In this document: positions 16,809 to 25,750 of the stretch, piece after piece
Position numbering within the stretch: the first letter of the stretch is position 1
Layout: every line of letters starts with the position of its first letter
From: an uncultured bacterium
GTDB lineage: Bacteria; Bacillota; Clostridia; Lachnospirales; Lachnospiraceae
Assembly: GCA_905214675.1 (NCBI GenBank)
Contig: CAJMMS010000007.1
Coordinates: forward strand, 1-51,000
Direction of reading: 5' to 3'
DNA length: 51,000 nucleotides
Program-made: the position numbers and the translations under genes
Notes under the pieces: generated by a model
What the model was told of the DNA's origin: nothing
Database searches by the model: none
The model's input: only the letters and a program-made list of their open reading frames with translations

Positions 16809-17897
16809 ATGGTTCGAAAGATATGGTACGGGGTGCTGATCCTTATTACCGCTTATCTGGAAATCATGTATGACAGTACCTGGCTTCTGTCTCTTCTTGC
16901 CTTTGAAATCCTGCTGGCAGTGGTTTTGTATCTGTTATCCTGGTATTTTCGGCTTCATATAAGTATCTGGCTCGACATGAAAGTTCCGGTAGCACAGAAA
17001 AAAGAAAAATTTGAACTGGAATTTCATATGAAAAATACAGGTATTTTTCCGGTTTCCAGTGTATATGCGATCCTGAACTGTGAAAATCGCAGCGGTGGAA
17101 GCAGTGAAAAACGGATACTGGATGAAAGCATTGGTGCAAGAAGCGAAAAAACCGTCCGGATAACGGTAAGTTCTGATTATAGTGGAAATGTTGGATTTTC
17201 CCTGAAAAGAGTACAGGTGCGGGACTATCTGGGACTGTTCCAGAGAAAAATAAAAAGTATGTCTCAGATCAGCGTCAATGTACTGCCGGATATCCAGGCA
17301 TTTCCGGTGGTGATCTCTATGAGGACAAGAAACTTTCCGGTGGAAGGAGATGCATATGAAACCGACCGCAGCGGCGATGATCCATCCGAGATTTTTCAGA
17401 TCCGGGAGTTTCGTCCCGGGGACAGGCTGCAGCGGATCCACTGGAAAACAAGTGCCCGGATGGATGACCTTATGACGAAAGAATACAGTATGCCACGGGG
17501 ATGTAAAGTACTGTTTCTTCTGGATGCCAGGCAAAAAGAGGCAGATCCGCAGAAAGCGGATTGTTTTCTGGAGCGTGTGGCATCACTTAGCTTTTCTATG
17601 CTGGAAGCAGAATGTCCGCATTTTACTGCATGGTATGATGAGAGCAAAGGACGGATTCTGCGAAAAGCAATCGAAAAAGAGCAGGATATCTACGAGATGC
17701 TGGATCAGGTGATGACAGCACCGTTATACGAGCAACAATATGATATAGAAGCGGCATATCGCTCTGCGTATCCGGAGGGAACTTACAGCACGGTACTTTT
17801 GCTTGATAAGGAAGGGGTGCTGAAGAAAAACGATGAACAGATCGTTGCATTTGAAGGGCAGGATGCAAAAGAGAATCTGCCGGAATTGGAAGTGTAG
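16809..17897 (+). CDS. DUF58 domain membrane protein
   Basis: A 362-residue protein with two N-terminal membrane helices (residues about 7-45), a beta-rich section, and the DUF58 signature FQIREFRPGDRLQRIHWKTSAR near residues 197-218, followed by a von Willebrand A-like region (VLFLLDAR). It sits between MoxR and the transglutaminase-like protein with short spacers, the standard three-gene layout in Clostridia. The role is probably in a MoxR-dependent surface complex. Confidence 0.9.
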   Translation: MVRKIWYGVLILITAYLEIMYDSTWLLSLLAFEILLAVVLYLLSWYFRLHISIWLDMKVPVAQKKEKFELEFHMKNTGIFPVSSVYAILNCENRSGGSSEKRILDESIGARSEKTVRITVSSDYSGNVGFSLKRVQVRDYLGLFQRKIKSMSQISVNVLPDIQAFPVVISMRTRNFPVEGDAYETDRSGDDPSEIFQIREFRPGDRLQRIHWKTSARMDDLMTKEYSMPRGCKVLFLLDARQKEADPQKADCFLERVASLSFSMLEAECPHFTAWYDESKGRILRKAIEKEQDIYEMLDQVMTAPLYEQQYDIEAAYRSAYPEGTYSTVLLLDKEGVLKKNDEQIVAFEGQDAKENLPELEV

Positions 17898-17899
17898 CT

Positions 17900-20146
17900 A
17901 TGAAAAACAGGAAAAAAAATACCGGGCTTCATCTTCAGGCAAGTGTATGGGAAGCGGATAAAAAAAGCATCCGGGAAAGGATTCTTTCGTGGATACCGGT
18001 TCTGTATATGATACTTGGTGTGTACGGCTGGATGATCACGGCACTTGGGATTTTTCAGATCCATATCCAGGATGCATGGCTGTATGGTGTGCTGGTTCTG
18101 ATGGGGCTCTGGTTTGGAATTCTTTATCGGATACAGAAAAAACAGATTATATTTTTTCTGATAACTGCAACGCTTGCAGGAATCTTTATCGTACAACATC
18201 TGACAGAAATCGTAGATGGATTTACCGGGATCGTGGCGGTGTTTTTTGCCGGGAGCAGCGGCCAGGCTGCGTGGTATGCGGCAGATGGCACATCGATCAC
18301 CTGGGCTGTTTTGGTTGTGCTTTTTCTTCTGTACTGTATTTTTCTTGCATGTTTCAGTACTGAGATCGGCAAATATCTGATTGTACTGATCCTGGTACTT
18401 CCATTTTGCCTGGCGTTTGTTTTTGGGCAGGTTCCGGATGGCATGGGGACATTCTGCATGTTGCTCTGTGCACTTGGCGTGATCGTTTCATCCGCAGAAG
18501 AACATGATATGCAGCGAAACAGCAGTGCATTTCTGATGGGACTTTTGTCTTTGCTCCTGCTTGGTGCGGGAGCAGCCGCAGCAGAACCATTGCTTTCACC
18601 TTTTTTTGAAGACCGTGAGCAGATCAGACTTCAGATTCAGCAGACTTCCCTGATCCAGCAAGTGCAAAAACTGACGGAGCCATTTCAAAAGACCACGGTT
18701 GCATCCGGTGGTGTCAGTGACGGAACGATCAACAATACTGATTTTTTCCGGAATACAGGAGAAGTGCTGTTTTCTGTCAGCCAGAGCGAAGAACCACAGG
18801 GCAGCCTGTATCTGCGTGTGTATACCGGTGCAAAGTATACTAACGATCAGTGGAAAGCAATCAGCGATCCGCAGGTGGAACAGGAAATCTTTTATCAGCG
18901 TGCCGCAGCGTATTCTTCAGCCCATGGCTATGATGGTCCGGTACTTGTTTCGACCGGATTCCCACAGGGGAAAAGCGATGCATCGCATGCTTATGCACCC
19001 TATTTTTCGCATCTACAGAAAAATACCGGTACGGAGAAGCAATATCTGTATTATCCGGTTTCCAGGCTTGGAAATCTTTTTACAGAAGCAGGAGATACTT
19101 CTACAGACGATTACCGCAAGTACGTGTACCGGCATTATCTGGATTACCCGGAAAATGGAACAGAACAGATGCAGACCTTTGTTCAGGAGCATCCATCCAC
19201 AGATATGCAGGAGATCTGTCAGAAGGTCAGTGGTCTGCTGGAAGAAAGCGCTGTGTACAATCCGCAGGTTGGACGTTTCCCGGAAGATCAGAATTTTGCA
19301 GAATATTTTCTGTTTGAACAGAAAGAAGGCTATTGTGTACATTTTGCCACAGCAGCAGTACTGCTGATGCGTATGTATGGTGTTCCGGCACGCTATGTGA
19401 CCGGATTTGCAGTGCCGGCTTCGGATTTTGAGTGGCAGGATGGCACCGGATGGGTGGCGAATGTACAGGATGGCCGGGCACATGCCTGGGCGGAAATTTA
19501 TGTCGATCAGTATGGATGGATCCCTTTTGAAACGACACCGTCGTATGACTCTGGCGCAGATTTATCTTATGATGAAGAAAATCCGCTGACAGAAGCACCG
19601 GATAAGACAGATATGCAGGAAGATACAGAGGATACGCTCCAGAATGAAGAAACGGGAAATCCGGAAACCCGGGATGCGGGCGGAAAAAAGGGCAGTGAAG
19701 GGAAAACACAGGAAACAGAACTGGTTCTGTCTGAGCAGGTTTCAACCGTTTTAACGATTACGGCTGTGGTGCTTGTCTGTACGGCGCTGGTACTTCTGAT
19801 GTTTGCACGAAGAAGCATCAGACTGCGCAGACGCGGCCGCCAGAATGCACAGGAAATTTTCCGGGATCTTTATCAGGTGCTTGTGTTTGCCGGAATGCCG
19901 CCGGAAGTGGACTGTATGCGTGCGGATTTCAGTGAGAAAGTCTGTGAGCAGTTCCTGTGGATGAATAAAGAAGAACTGGATACGGTGATGGATATTGTCA
20001 TGCGTGCAAACTTTTCGGAAAACGGGCCGACAAAAGAGGAAACACTTCAGGTACGCGGACTGTATCGCTATGTATGCCGGATGGTTATGAAAGGGATGAA
20101 CAGTCAGAAGAAGTTTCTTTTTCGCTTTATCAAAGCATACGCATAA
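17900..20146 (+). CDS. Transglutaminase-like membrane protein (TgpA type)
   Basis: A 748-residue protein. About six membrane helices fill residues 28-235, then comes an extracellular region with a transglutaminase core. Cys479 (GYCVHFA) and His528 (RAHAWAE) are the first two triad members. The third position, in WIPFETTP, is Glu rather than Asp, a frequent variation in Firmicute members. A Glu/Thr-rich linker (about 555-605), a last membrane helix (about 615-637) and a cytoplasmic DUF4129-like tail follow. It completes the MoxR-DUF58-TgpA operon. Substrate unknown; the fold suggests peptide bond cleavage or crosslinking outside the cell. Confidence 0.92.
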   Translation: MKNRKKNTGLHLQASVWEADKKSIRERILSWIPVLYMILGVYGWMITALGIFQIHIQDAWLYGVLVLMGLWFGILYRIQKKQIIFFLITATLAGIFIVQHLTEIVDGFTGIVAVFFAGSSGQAAWYAADGTSITWAVLVVLFLLYCIFLACFSTEIGKYLIVLILVLPFCLAFVFGQVPDGMGTFCMLLCALGVIVSSAEEHDMQRNSSAFLMGLLSLLLLGAGAAAAEPLLSPFFEDREQIRLQIQQTSLIQQVQKLTEPFQKTTVASGGVSDGTINNTDFFRNTGEVLFSVSQSEEPQGSLYLRVYTGAKYTNDQWKAISDPQVEQEIFYQRAAAYSSAHGYDGPVLVSTGFPQGKSDASHAYAPYFSHLQKNTGTEKQYLYYPVSRLGNLFTEAGDTSTDDYRKYVYRHYLDYPENGTEQMQTFVQEHPSTDMQEICQKVSGLLEESAVYNPQVGRFPEDQNFAEYFLFEQKEGYCVHFATAAVLLMRMYGVPARYVTGFAVPASDFEWQDGTGWVANVQDGRAHAWAEIYVDQYGWIPFETTPSYDSGADLSYDEENPLTEAPDKTDMQEDTEDTLQNEETGNPETRDAGGKKGSEGKTQETELVLSEQVSTVLTITAVVLVCTALVLLMFARRSIRLRRRGRQNAQEIFRDLYQVLVFAGMPPEVDCMRADFSEKVCEQFLWMNKEELDTVMDIVMRANFSENGPTKEETLQVRGLYRYVCRMVMKGMNSQKKFLFRFIKAYA

Positions 20147-20202
20147 AACTGACCCTGTAAAAATGATGAATATTGTACGTTTTTTAAATGACAAAAAAAG
20201 TT

Positions 20203-20325
20203 TATACTGAAGACCATAAAAGCGGCCGTGGGAGGAAAGGTACCACGGCTGCCGGAAAAGAACAGGAAGGTGAAAGTTTGGAAGTAAACTTCCAAATCTA
20301 CCATTATTGACGCAGCAAGTGCGTC
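20203..20325 (+). promoter_or_regulatory. Structured leader of the ECF transporter and kinase genes
   Basis: A -10 box TATACT (20203-20208) is followed by three successive hairpins: a 10-bp stem GCGGCCGTGG/CCACGGCTGC, a stem TTTGGAAG/CTTCCAAA enclosed by GGT/ACC, and GACGCA/TGCGTC. The ribosome site GGAGG lies directly after the last stem. This looks like a cis-regulatory RNA, but it does not match the TPP, FMN, THF or cobalamin riboswitch consensus as I can recall them. GGTACCACGG recalls a T-box core, yet there is no room for a Stem I. Confidence 0.5.
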
Positions 20326-20880
20326 ATGAAGGAGGAAAGTATGAACGAAAAGAAAAACACAAACTGGACAGCAAAGAAACTGGCAATCGATGCACTGGCG
20401 ATCGCACTTGTCTGTGTATCCACGATGGTGATCCAGATTCCAATCCCTCTTGGCTATATGCATCTTGGAAACTGCTGTATTTTGCTGGTCAGTGTTTATT
20501 TTGGCAATATGACCGGAATGCTGGCAGGCGGAATTGGTTCCTGTATGGCAGATCTGCTCAGCGGTTATACGCAGTGGATCATTCCGACACTGATCATCAA
20601 AGGTATCATGGGACTTGCGATTGCCATGATCGCTTACCGGGAAGGCGAAGAGATCCGTATGATACGTCTGCGTACCTTCCTTGGTGCTGCGGCTGGCATC
20701 GTGATCATGATCGCCGGTTATACGCTGGCAGGATGTTTCCTTTATGGTGGTGTAGCAGCAGGATTTGCCCAGATTCCGGGACTGACCACAGAAGGTGTGA
20801 TCGGACTGGTGCTGTTCTATGTGATCGGATTCGCATTTGAAAAAGCAAAGATTCCGGTCTTTATCAAACGACTTGCGTAG
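20326..20880 (+). CDS. ECF transporter substrate-binding (S) component, probably vitamin B6 related
   Basis: A 184-residue integral membrane protein with about six helices and the ECF S-component look: the AIDALAIALVCVST first helix carrying the Ala-x-x-x-Ala motif region, and the GNMTGMLAGGIGSCMADLL loop. S components bind a vitamin and share a common energising module (EcfA1A2T) encoded elsewhere. The next gene, 12 bases away, is a pyridoxal/pyridoxamine kinase, so B6 vitamers are the likely cargo; this is inference from context. The start at 20326 (MKEESMNEKK) is possible, but 20341 (MNEKK), eight bases after GGAGG, fits the ribosome site better. Confidence 0.82.
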   Translation: MKEESMNEKKNTNWTAKKLAIDALAIALVCVSTMVIQIPIPLGYMHLGNCCILLVSVYFGNMTGMLAGGIGSCMADLLSGYTQWIIPTLIIKGIMGLAIAMIAYREGEEIRMIRLRTFLGAAAGIVIMIAGYTLAGCFLYGGVAAGFAQIPGLTTEGVIGLVLFYVIGFAFEKAKIPVFIKRLA

Positions 20881-20892
20881 GAAAGGTGAATT

Positions 20893-21726
20893 ATGTCTCA
20901 CAACAACCAGAAAAAAATTGCAGTGATCAATGATTTCTCAGGATTTGGCAGATGCTCGATAGCCGTAGCTCTGCCAATTCTCTCTGTTATGAAGGTGCAG
21001 TGCTGTCCACTGCCGACCTCCATTTTTTCAAATCATACGGGATTTCCAAGTTATTTTTTTGAAGATTATACGTCACGCATGATTCCTTATATGGAAGAAT
21101 GGAAAAAGCTGGATCTTCATTTTAACGGAATCTGTTCCGGATTTCTGGGTTCCAAAGAACAGATTGAGATCGTGAAAAAGTTTTTTAAAGAATTTAAAAC
21201 CGCAGAAACGCAGATCATTGTCGATCCGGTGATGGGTGATTATGGCAAGCCATATCCGACCTATACAGAAGAAATGTGCGGTGAAATGAAAAAGCTGGTA
21301 GAATATGCAGATATTCTTACACCAAATGTTACAGAAGCATGTGTACTGACCGATACACCATACAAAGAAAAATGGAAAATTGAAGAAATCCAGAAGATGG
21401 CAGAAAAGATCCATACGATGGGACCGAAAAAAATCGCCATTACCGGCATTGTGCAGGGCGGATTTATTGCAAATTTCTGCTACGAAGAGGGGCAGCAGCC
21501 GAAAGTACTGCGTACCCATAAAGAAGGAACACAGCGTTCCGGAACCGGCGATATCTTTGCATCCATCATTGCAGCCGATGCCATCAATGGAGTTTCATTT
21601 TATAAATCTGTAAAGAAAGCCTCAGACTTCATCAAAAAGTGCATCATCCGTTCACAGGAACTTGATATTCCGCTGACAGATGGGGTATGTTTTGAGGAAG
21701 TTTTAGGGAAATTAAAGACAGACTGA
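20893..21726 (+). CDS. Pyridoxal/pyridoxamine kinase (PdxK/PdxY-like)
   Basis: A 277-residue ribokinase-superfamily enzyme phosphorylating B6 vitamers. It has INDFSGFGRCS at the N-terminus, the LPTSIFSNHTGFP substrate loop, VDPVMGDYGK, TPNVTEA and the anion-hole/catalytic SGTGDIFAS with Asp. Length and layout match the pyridoxamine kinase group of Clostridia. The neighbour S component would supply the substrate, trapping it as the phosphate. Confidence 0.92.
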   Translation: MSHNNQKKIAVINDFSGFGRCSIAVALPILSVMKVQCCPLPTSIFSNHTGFPSYFFEDYTSRMIPYMEEWKKLDLHFNGICSGFLGSKEQIEIVKKFFKEFKTAETQIIVDPVMGDYGKPYPTYTEEMCGEMKKLVEYADILTPNVTEACVLTDTPYKEKWKIEEIQKMAEKIHTMGPKKIAITGIVQGGFIANFCYEEGQQPKVLRTHKEGTQRSGTGDIFASIIAADAINGVSFYKSVKKASDFIKKCIIRSQELDIPLTDGVCFEEVLGKLKTD

Positions 21727-21741
21727 AAGGAGTGTTGCATT

Positions 21742-22356
21742 ATGAAAAAAGAAATGACAATTTTTTATGAAGTACATGATAATATTTATGTGAATCTTAC
21801 AAATAAATGCCCATGCGCCTGTACTTTCTGCCTGCGCCAGACCAGAGATCATATGGAAAATTCCCATGTGCTGTGGCTGGAGCATGCGCCGTCTTTTGAC
21901 GAAGTGAAAGAAGCCATGAAAAAGGTGGATTTTACAAAATATAAAGAAGTGGTATTCTGTGGTTTTGGTGAACCGACCGAGGCACTGGAAGTACTGAAGC
22001 AGACAGCAAAGCTGATCAAAGAAACCTATCATATGCCGATTCGTATCAACACAAACGGACTTGGCAATCTGGTCAATGAAAGAGACATTGTTCCGGAACT
22101 GAAAGGACTGGTGGATACCGTTTCCATCAGCCTGAACACCCCGAATGCAGATGAATATCACAAACTGGTGCGCAGCAGATTCGGCGAACAGTCTTTTGAT
22201 GCCATGCTCGCATTTGCAAAAGAGTGTACAGAATATATTCCAAATGTTGTGATGACAACAGTGGCAACGACTATCACGCACGAAGAAGAAAAACAGTGCC
22301 AGGAAATATGTGACCGTGTAGGGGCAAAATACCGCATCCGTCCGTGGGAGGACTAA
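21742..22356 (+). CDS. Small radical SAM protein (TatD-associated type)
   Basis: A 204-residue radical SAM protein with the CX3CX2C iron-sulphur motif (Cys23, Cys27, Cys30, in KCPCACTFC), then the GFGEPTEA and INTNGLG strands that bind SAM. It matches the short radical SAM family often found beside TatD nucleases. No tatD gene lies nearby here, so the usual partner is absent from the window. The reaction is unknown. It follows the kinase by 15 bases and may share its transcript. Confidence 0.85.
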   Translation: MKKEMTIFYEVHDNIYVNLTNKCPCACTFCLRQTRDHMENSHVLWLEHAPSFDEVKEAMKKVDFTKYKEVVFCGFGEPTEALEVLKQTAKLIKETYHMPIRINTNGLGNLVNERDIVPELKGLVDTVSISLNTPNADEYHKLVRSRFGEQSFDAMLAFAKECTEYIPNVVMTTVATTITHEEEKQCQEICDRVGAKYRIRPWED

Positions 22357-22367
22357 CGCTTCTGCTT

Positions 22368-22395
22368 TTGACAAATCTCCAATTCTGGGTATAAT
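22368..22395 (+). promoter_or_regulatory. Promoter of the three-component regulatory operon
   Basis: A consensus TTGACA (22368-22373) and TATAAT (22390-22395) are separated by 16 bases, 39 bases before the response regulator start, which has an AGGAGA ribosome site. Confidence 0.88.
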
Positions 22396-22434
22396 GAAAA
22401 GAAAGAAAGTAAAATAACCGAAAAGGAGAACAGC

Positions 22435-24039
22435 ATGTACACAGTGATTGTTGCGGACGATGAGCAGGAAATCCGACGTTCGCTGATCCGGAAAGTGGAT
22501 TGGGGAAAGGTCGGTTTCAAAGTGATCGGAGAAGCAGAAAATGGTGCAGAGGCTCTGGAACTTACCGAAAAGCTGGAACCGGATCTGCTTCTGACGGATA
22601 TACGGATGCCCTTTATCAGCGGAATCGAACTGGCACGCCAGGTACGGGAGATACGCCCGGCAACGCAGATTGCATTTTTAAGCGGATTTGATGATTTTTC
22701 TTATGCACAGCAGGCAATACAATATAATATTATCAGTTATCTGTTAAAACCAATCTCATCCCAGGAATTAGAAAAAGAACTTCTGAAAATGAAAGAAAAG
22801 ATTGATCAGAAGTTTCAGGTTTTCTCACAGCCTGGCAGAAAGCAGGAACATATCGGAAAAACGGAGTTTCTGGTTCCCCTGCTTCTGGATGGATTTGGCG
22901 GAGAACTTTCCGGCGAAGCACATCAGAAACTGATGGAGGATGCCTGTTCCTGTGGACTTCTGGAGGGCGAAGAACCGGAAGCACTCTGTTATGCCGTGAT
23001 GGTAACCAGGATTCTGGATCAGAAGGAACAGAACTGTACTTCACGCTCCAGCGTGGAAGCAATCGACTCTATTCTCAAAAAATATACAAAGTACAGCAGC
23101 ATCTATTTACAGGGCAGGGTGGTATCACTTCTTCTTGCAACGCCACGAGCCTTTGATAAATATCTCCACATTCTTGTGGATGACATCAACCAGAGTGTGA
23201 AACGTATCATGGGAATGGAAAGTGTGATCGGCGTCAGCCGTGTGGTGGACAAACTGGAAAACTGTCATGAATGTTATCTGGAAGCGATGAGTGCGGCGGC
23301 AAATTATGGCGGGGAAGAAGGAAATATCCATTTTATTTCCGATGATGAACGGACGGAAAATTTTGATAAGGGGATCGTAAACCAGACCGTGGAAGATATC
23401 GAAAATCTTCTGCGGAAAGGAACAACGGAGGAGATCACAGAATATCTGATGAACTTTTTTGATCAGGTTGTACAGCACCGGATTTCCCAGTCTGAGGCAG
23501 ATTTTATCCTGATGCTTGTGGTTTCCACAGTTTATCAGGTTGTTTACTCGATCGCCGGTGAAGAAGTGGTACAGCAGATCCAGCAGAAATTCCCGATGTA
23601 CAGCATGAAAATGTTTGGAAATATCGGGGATTCCAAAAAATTTTATGTGGATATCTGTACTACAGCCAGAATGATGATCGCAGATCAGCGCAAAAAGAGC
23701 AGTGTTATGCTCTGCAGCCGTGCCATCCGCATCATCAATGAAAAGTTTGCAGATCCGGACCTGTCACTGGTATCGGTCAGCACAGAGATTTCGGTCAGCC
23801 CGAACTACTTAAGTGCGCTGCTTAAAAAAGATACCGGAGAAACATTCAAGGAGCTGCTGACAAAAAAACGTATTGAGACGGCAAAAGAGCTGCTCATGGA
23901 TACAAGCATGAAAGTGAGAGAAATATCAGAAAAATGCGGCTATAATGACCAGCATTATTTCAGTTACTGTTTCAAAAAATATACCGGTATGTCACCGAAC
24001 AACTGCAGGAGATCATATGAAGATAACAGACAGGATTAA
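22435..24039 (+). CDS. AraC-type response regulator (YesN-like)
   Basis: A 534-residue regulator. The N-terminal receiver (residues 1-120) has ADDE acidic residues, phospho-acceptor Asp55 (LLTDIRMP) and Lys in LLKPIS. A long middle region (about 130-420) is of the kind found in YesN-type regulators. The C-terminal AraC/XylS double helix-turn-helix spans about 430-528 (LVSVSTEISVSPNYLSALLKK and the second helix pair near YNDQHYFSYCFKKYTG). It overlaps the histidine kinase start by 23 bases, so the two form one unit. The likely target is the mgl promoter at 26846-26874. Confidence 0.93.
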   Translation: MYTVIVADDEQEIRRSLIRKVDWGKVGFKVIGEAENGAEALELTEKLEPDLLLTDIRMPFISGIELARQVREIRPATQIAFLSGFDDFSYAQQAIQYNIISYLLKPISSQELEKELLKMKEKIDQKFQVFSQPGRKQEHIGKTEFLVPLLLDGFGGELSGEAHQKLMEDACSCGLLEGEEPEALCYAVMVTRILDQKEQNCTSRSSVEAIDSILKKYTKYSSIYLQGRVVSLLLATPRAFDKYLHILVDDINQSVKRIMGMESVIGVSRVVDKLENCHECYLEAMSAAANYGGEEGNIHFISDDERTENFDKGIVNQTVEDIENLLRKGTTEEITEYLMNFFDQVVQHRISQSEADFILMLVVSTVYQVVYSIAGEEVVQQIQQKFPMYSMKMFGNIGDSKKFYVDICTTARMMIADQRKKSSVMLCSRAIRIINEKFADPDLSLVSVSTEISVSPNYLSALLKKDTGETFKELLTKKRIETAKELLMDTSMKVREISEKCGYNDQHYFSYCFKKYTGMSPNNCRRSYEDNRQD

Positions 24040-25750
24040 ACAGGAAAAGGAACGGATGCAGAAGATTTCTCTTTCTGGCCTGTTCACCATTCTTGTGATC
24101 GTGATCGTGATGATCACCTCTGTTGTTTCACTGTTTACTTTTGTGAATATTTATCGCAATGATATGGAGAAAAATGCAGTGACGACCAGTGAACAGGCTG
24201 TTGTCCAGGTCAAAAATACGGTTGCGAATTATACAGGAGATATGCAGGACATCATGCAGATGATCTGCGCCAACATCCAGAAAGAAGAGGAAGAAGCCAA
24301 CAATTTCTTTTCCAATCTTCTGAAGATCCGTCCGGATGTTGTGGCGATCACTTCGTATGATCTGAACGGTCAGCTTCTGCGCTGCTGGTCAGACGGTCAG
24401 AAATTAAAGGAAAACTATATCAAAAATCTTTCTTATGTCAGAGATCTTTCAGAAGAGGACGGGATTCTGAGCATCACAAAACCACATGTGGAATCTTTAT
24501 TTGTAGATTATTATCCATGGGTTGTTACGATTTCCAAAAAGATGAAGGATGTATCTGGAAATGAAATCCAGGTTGCGGTAGATATCAGCTTCTATAATAT
24601 CGCAGATTATGTGGATGATGTCGGAATCGGACAGCATGGTTACTGCTATATTGCTGATGATGGCGGCAATATTGTTTATCATCCTCAGCAGCAGCTTATT
24701 TATGCTTCCTTAAAGGAAGAGAATCAGACCAATATGGAAAATGGAACCTACATCAAATCCAATGTCATTTATACGGTCAATTCACTGGAAAACTGCGACT
24801 GGCATATTGTTGGTGTCTGCTATGTGGATGAGATGATCACAAGCAAAGTTGAACGCGTGGTGAGCAGTCTTGTCGTGATCCTGTCGATCGTGCTTGCCGG
24901 AACAGTATTTCTTGGCAGCGTTTTCTCAGATCTGTTTTCCAAACCGGTCAAGAGCCTTGTAAAAGCGATGGGAGATTTTGAAGGAGACAGCAGTGAGTTT
25001 GTTTATCAGCCGGTGCGCGGTACAAAAGAAATCTCGGCATTGTCAGATTCCTTTGAACACATGGCAGTGCGTATCCAGAAACTGATGGAAAAGGTAAGGC
25101 AGGAAGAGATCACACTGCGAAAAACCGAACTGAAAGCACTGCAGGCGCAGATCAATCCGCATTTTCTGTATAATACGCTCGATGCGATCGCCTGGATGTG
25201 CGAAGCCGGACGTAATGAAGATGCCGTGGAGATGGTCAATGCACTTGCAAGACTGTTCCGCATCAGCATCAGCCGCGGACATGAACTGATCCCGATCGAG
25301 AAGGAACTTCAGCATGCACAGAGTTATCTGCATATTCAGAATTTCCGTTATAAGAATCAGTTTCAATATACCTTTGATGTGGATGAAACATGCCTGCAAT
25401 ATTACTGTAACAAGATCACACTGCAGCCGATCATTGAAAATGCTATTTATCATGGCATGGACCGTATGGTCGATGAAGGAATGATCCGGATCGGAATCCA
25501 TCAGATGGATGATAAGATCATTTTTACAGTTGAAGATAACGGAGTCGGCATGACAGAAGAACAGTGCATGGAAGTGCTGCAGAAAGAACCGGGCGACCGT
25601 GCCGGTATCGGCATCAAAAACGTAAATGACAGGATCAAAATCTATTTTGGGGAAGAATACGGTCTTGCCATTGAAAGTGAATTGGATGAAGGTACCCGTG
25701 TGACCATTACAATGCCGAAAATAACGGAGAAGGAATATGAAAATAAGTAG
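24017..25750 (+). CDS. Sensor histidine kinase (YesM/LytS-like)
   Basis: A 577-residue membrane kinase. The start at 24017 follows GCAGGAG; the in-frame ATG at 23945 lies inside the regulator gene without a ribosome site. One helix at about 20-42 and another near 285-305 enclose an extracellular Cache-like sensor domain (HGYCYIADDGGNIVYHP). A HAMP region follows, then the His_kinase domain with AQINPHFLYN (His382) and an HATPase domain with ENAIYHG and GIGIKNV. The end overlaps the sugar-binding protein gene by 14 bases. Confidence 0.93.
   Translation: MKITDRIKQEKERMQKISLSGLFTILVIVIVMITSVVSLFTFVNIYRNDMEKNAVTTSEQAVVQVKNTVANYTGDMQDIMQMICANIQKEEEEANNFFSNLLKIRPDVVAITSYDLNGQLLRCWSDGQKLKENYIKNLSYVRDLSEEDGILSITKPHVESLFVDYYPWVVTISKKMKDVSGNEIQVAVDISFYNIADYVDDVGIGQHGYCYIADDGGNIVYHPQQQLIYASLKEENQTNMENGTYIKSNVIYTVNSLENCDWHIVGVCYVDEMITSKVERVVSSLVVILSIVLAGTVFLGSVFSDLFSKPVKSLVKAMGDFEGDSSEFVYQPVRGTKEISALSDSFEHMAVRIQKLMEKVRQEEITLRKTELKALQAQINPHFLYNTLDAIAWMCEAGRNEDAVEMVNALARLFRISISRGHELIPIEKELQHAQSYLHIQNFRYKNQFQYTFDVDETCLQYYCNKITLQPIIENAIYHGMDRMVDEGMIRIGIHQMDDKIIFTVEDNGVGMTEEQCMEVLQKEPGDRAGIGIKNVNDRIKIYFGEEYGLAIESELDEGTRVTITMPKITEKEYENK

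Noticed and set aside
20224..20260. T-box riboswitch suggested by GGTACCACGG
   Set aside because: There is no room for a Stem I between the promoter and this hairpin, no terminator/antiterminator pair follows, and the downstream genes are not amino acid genes.
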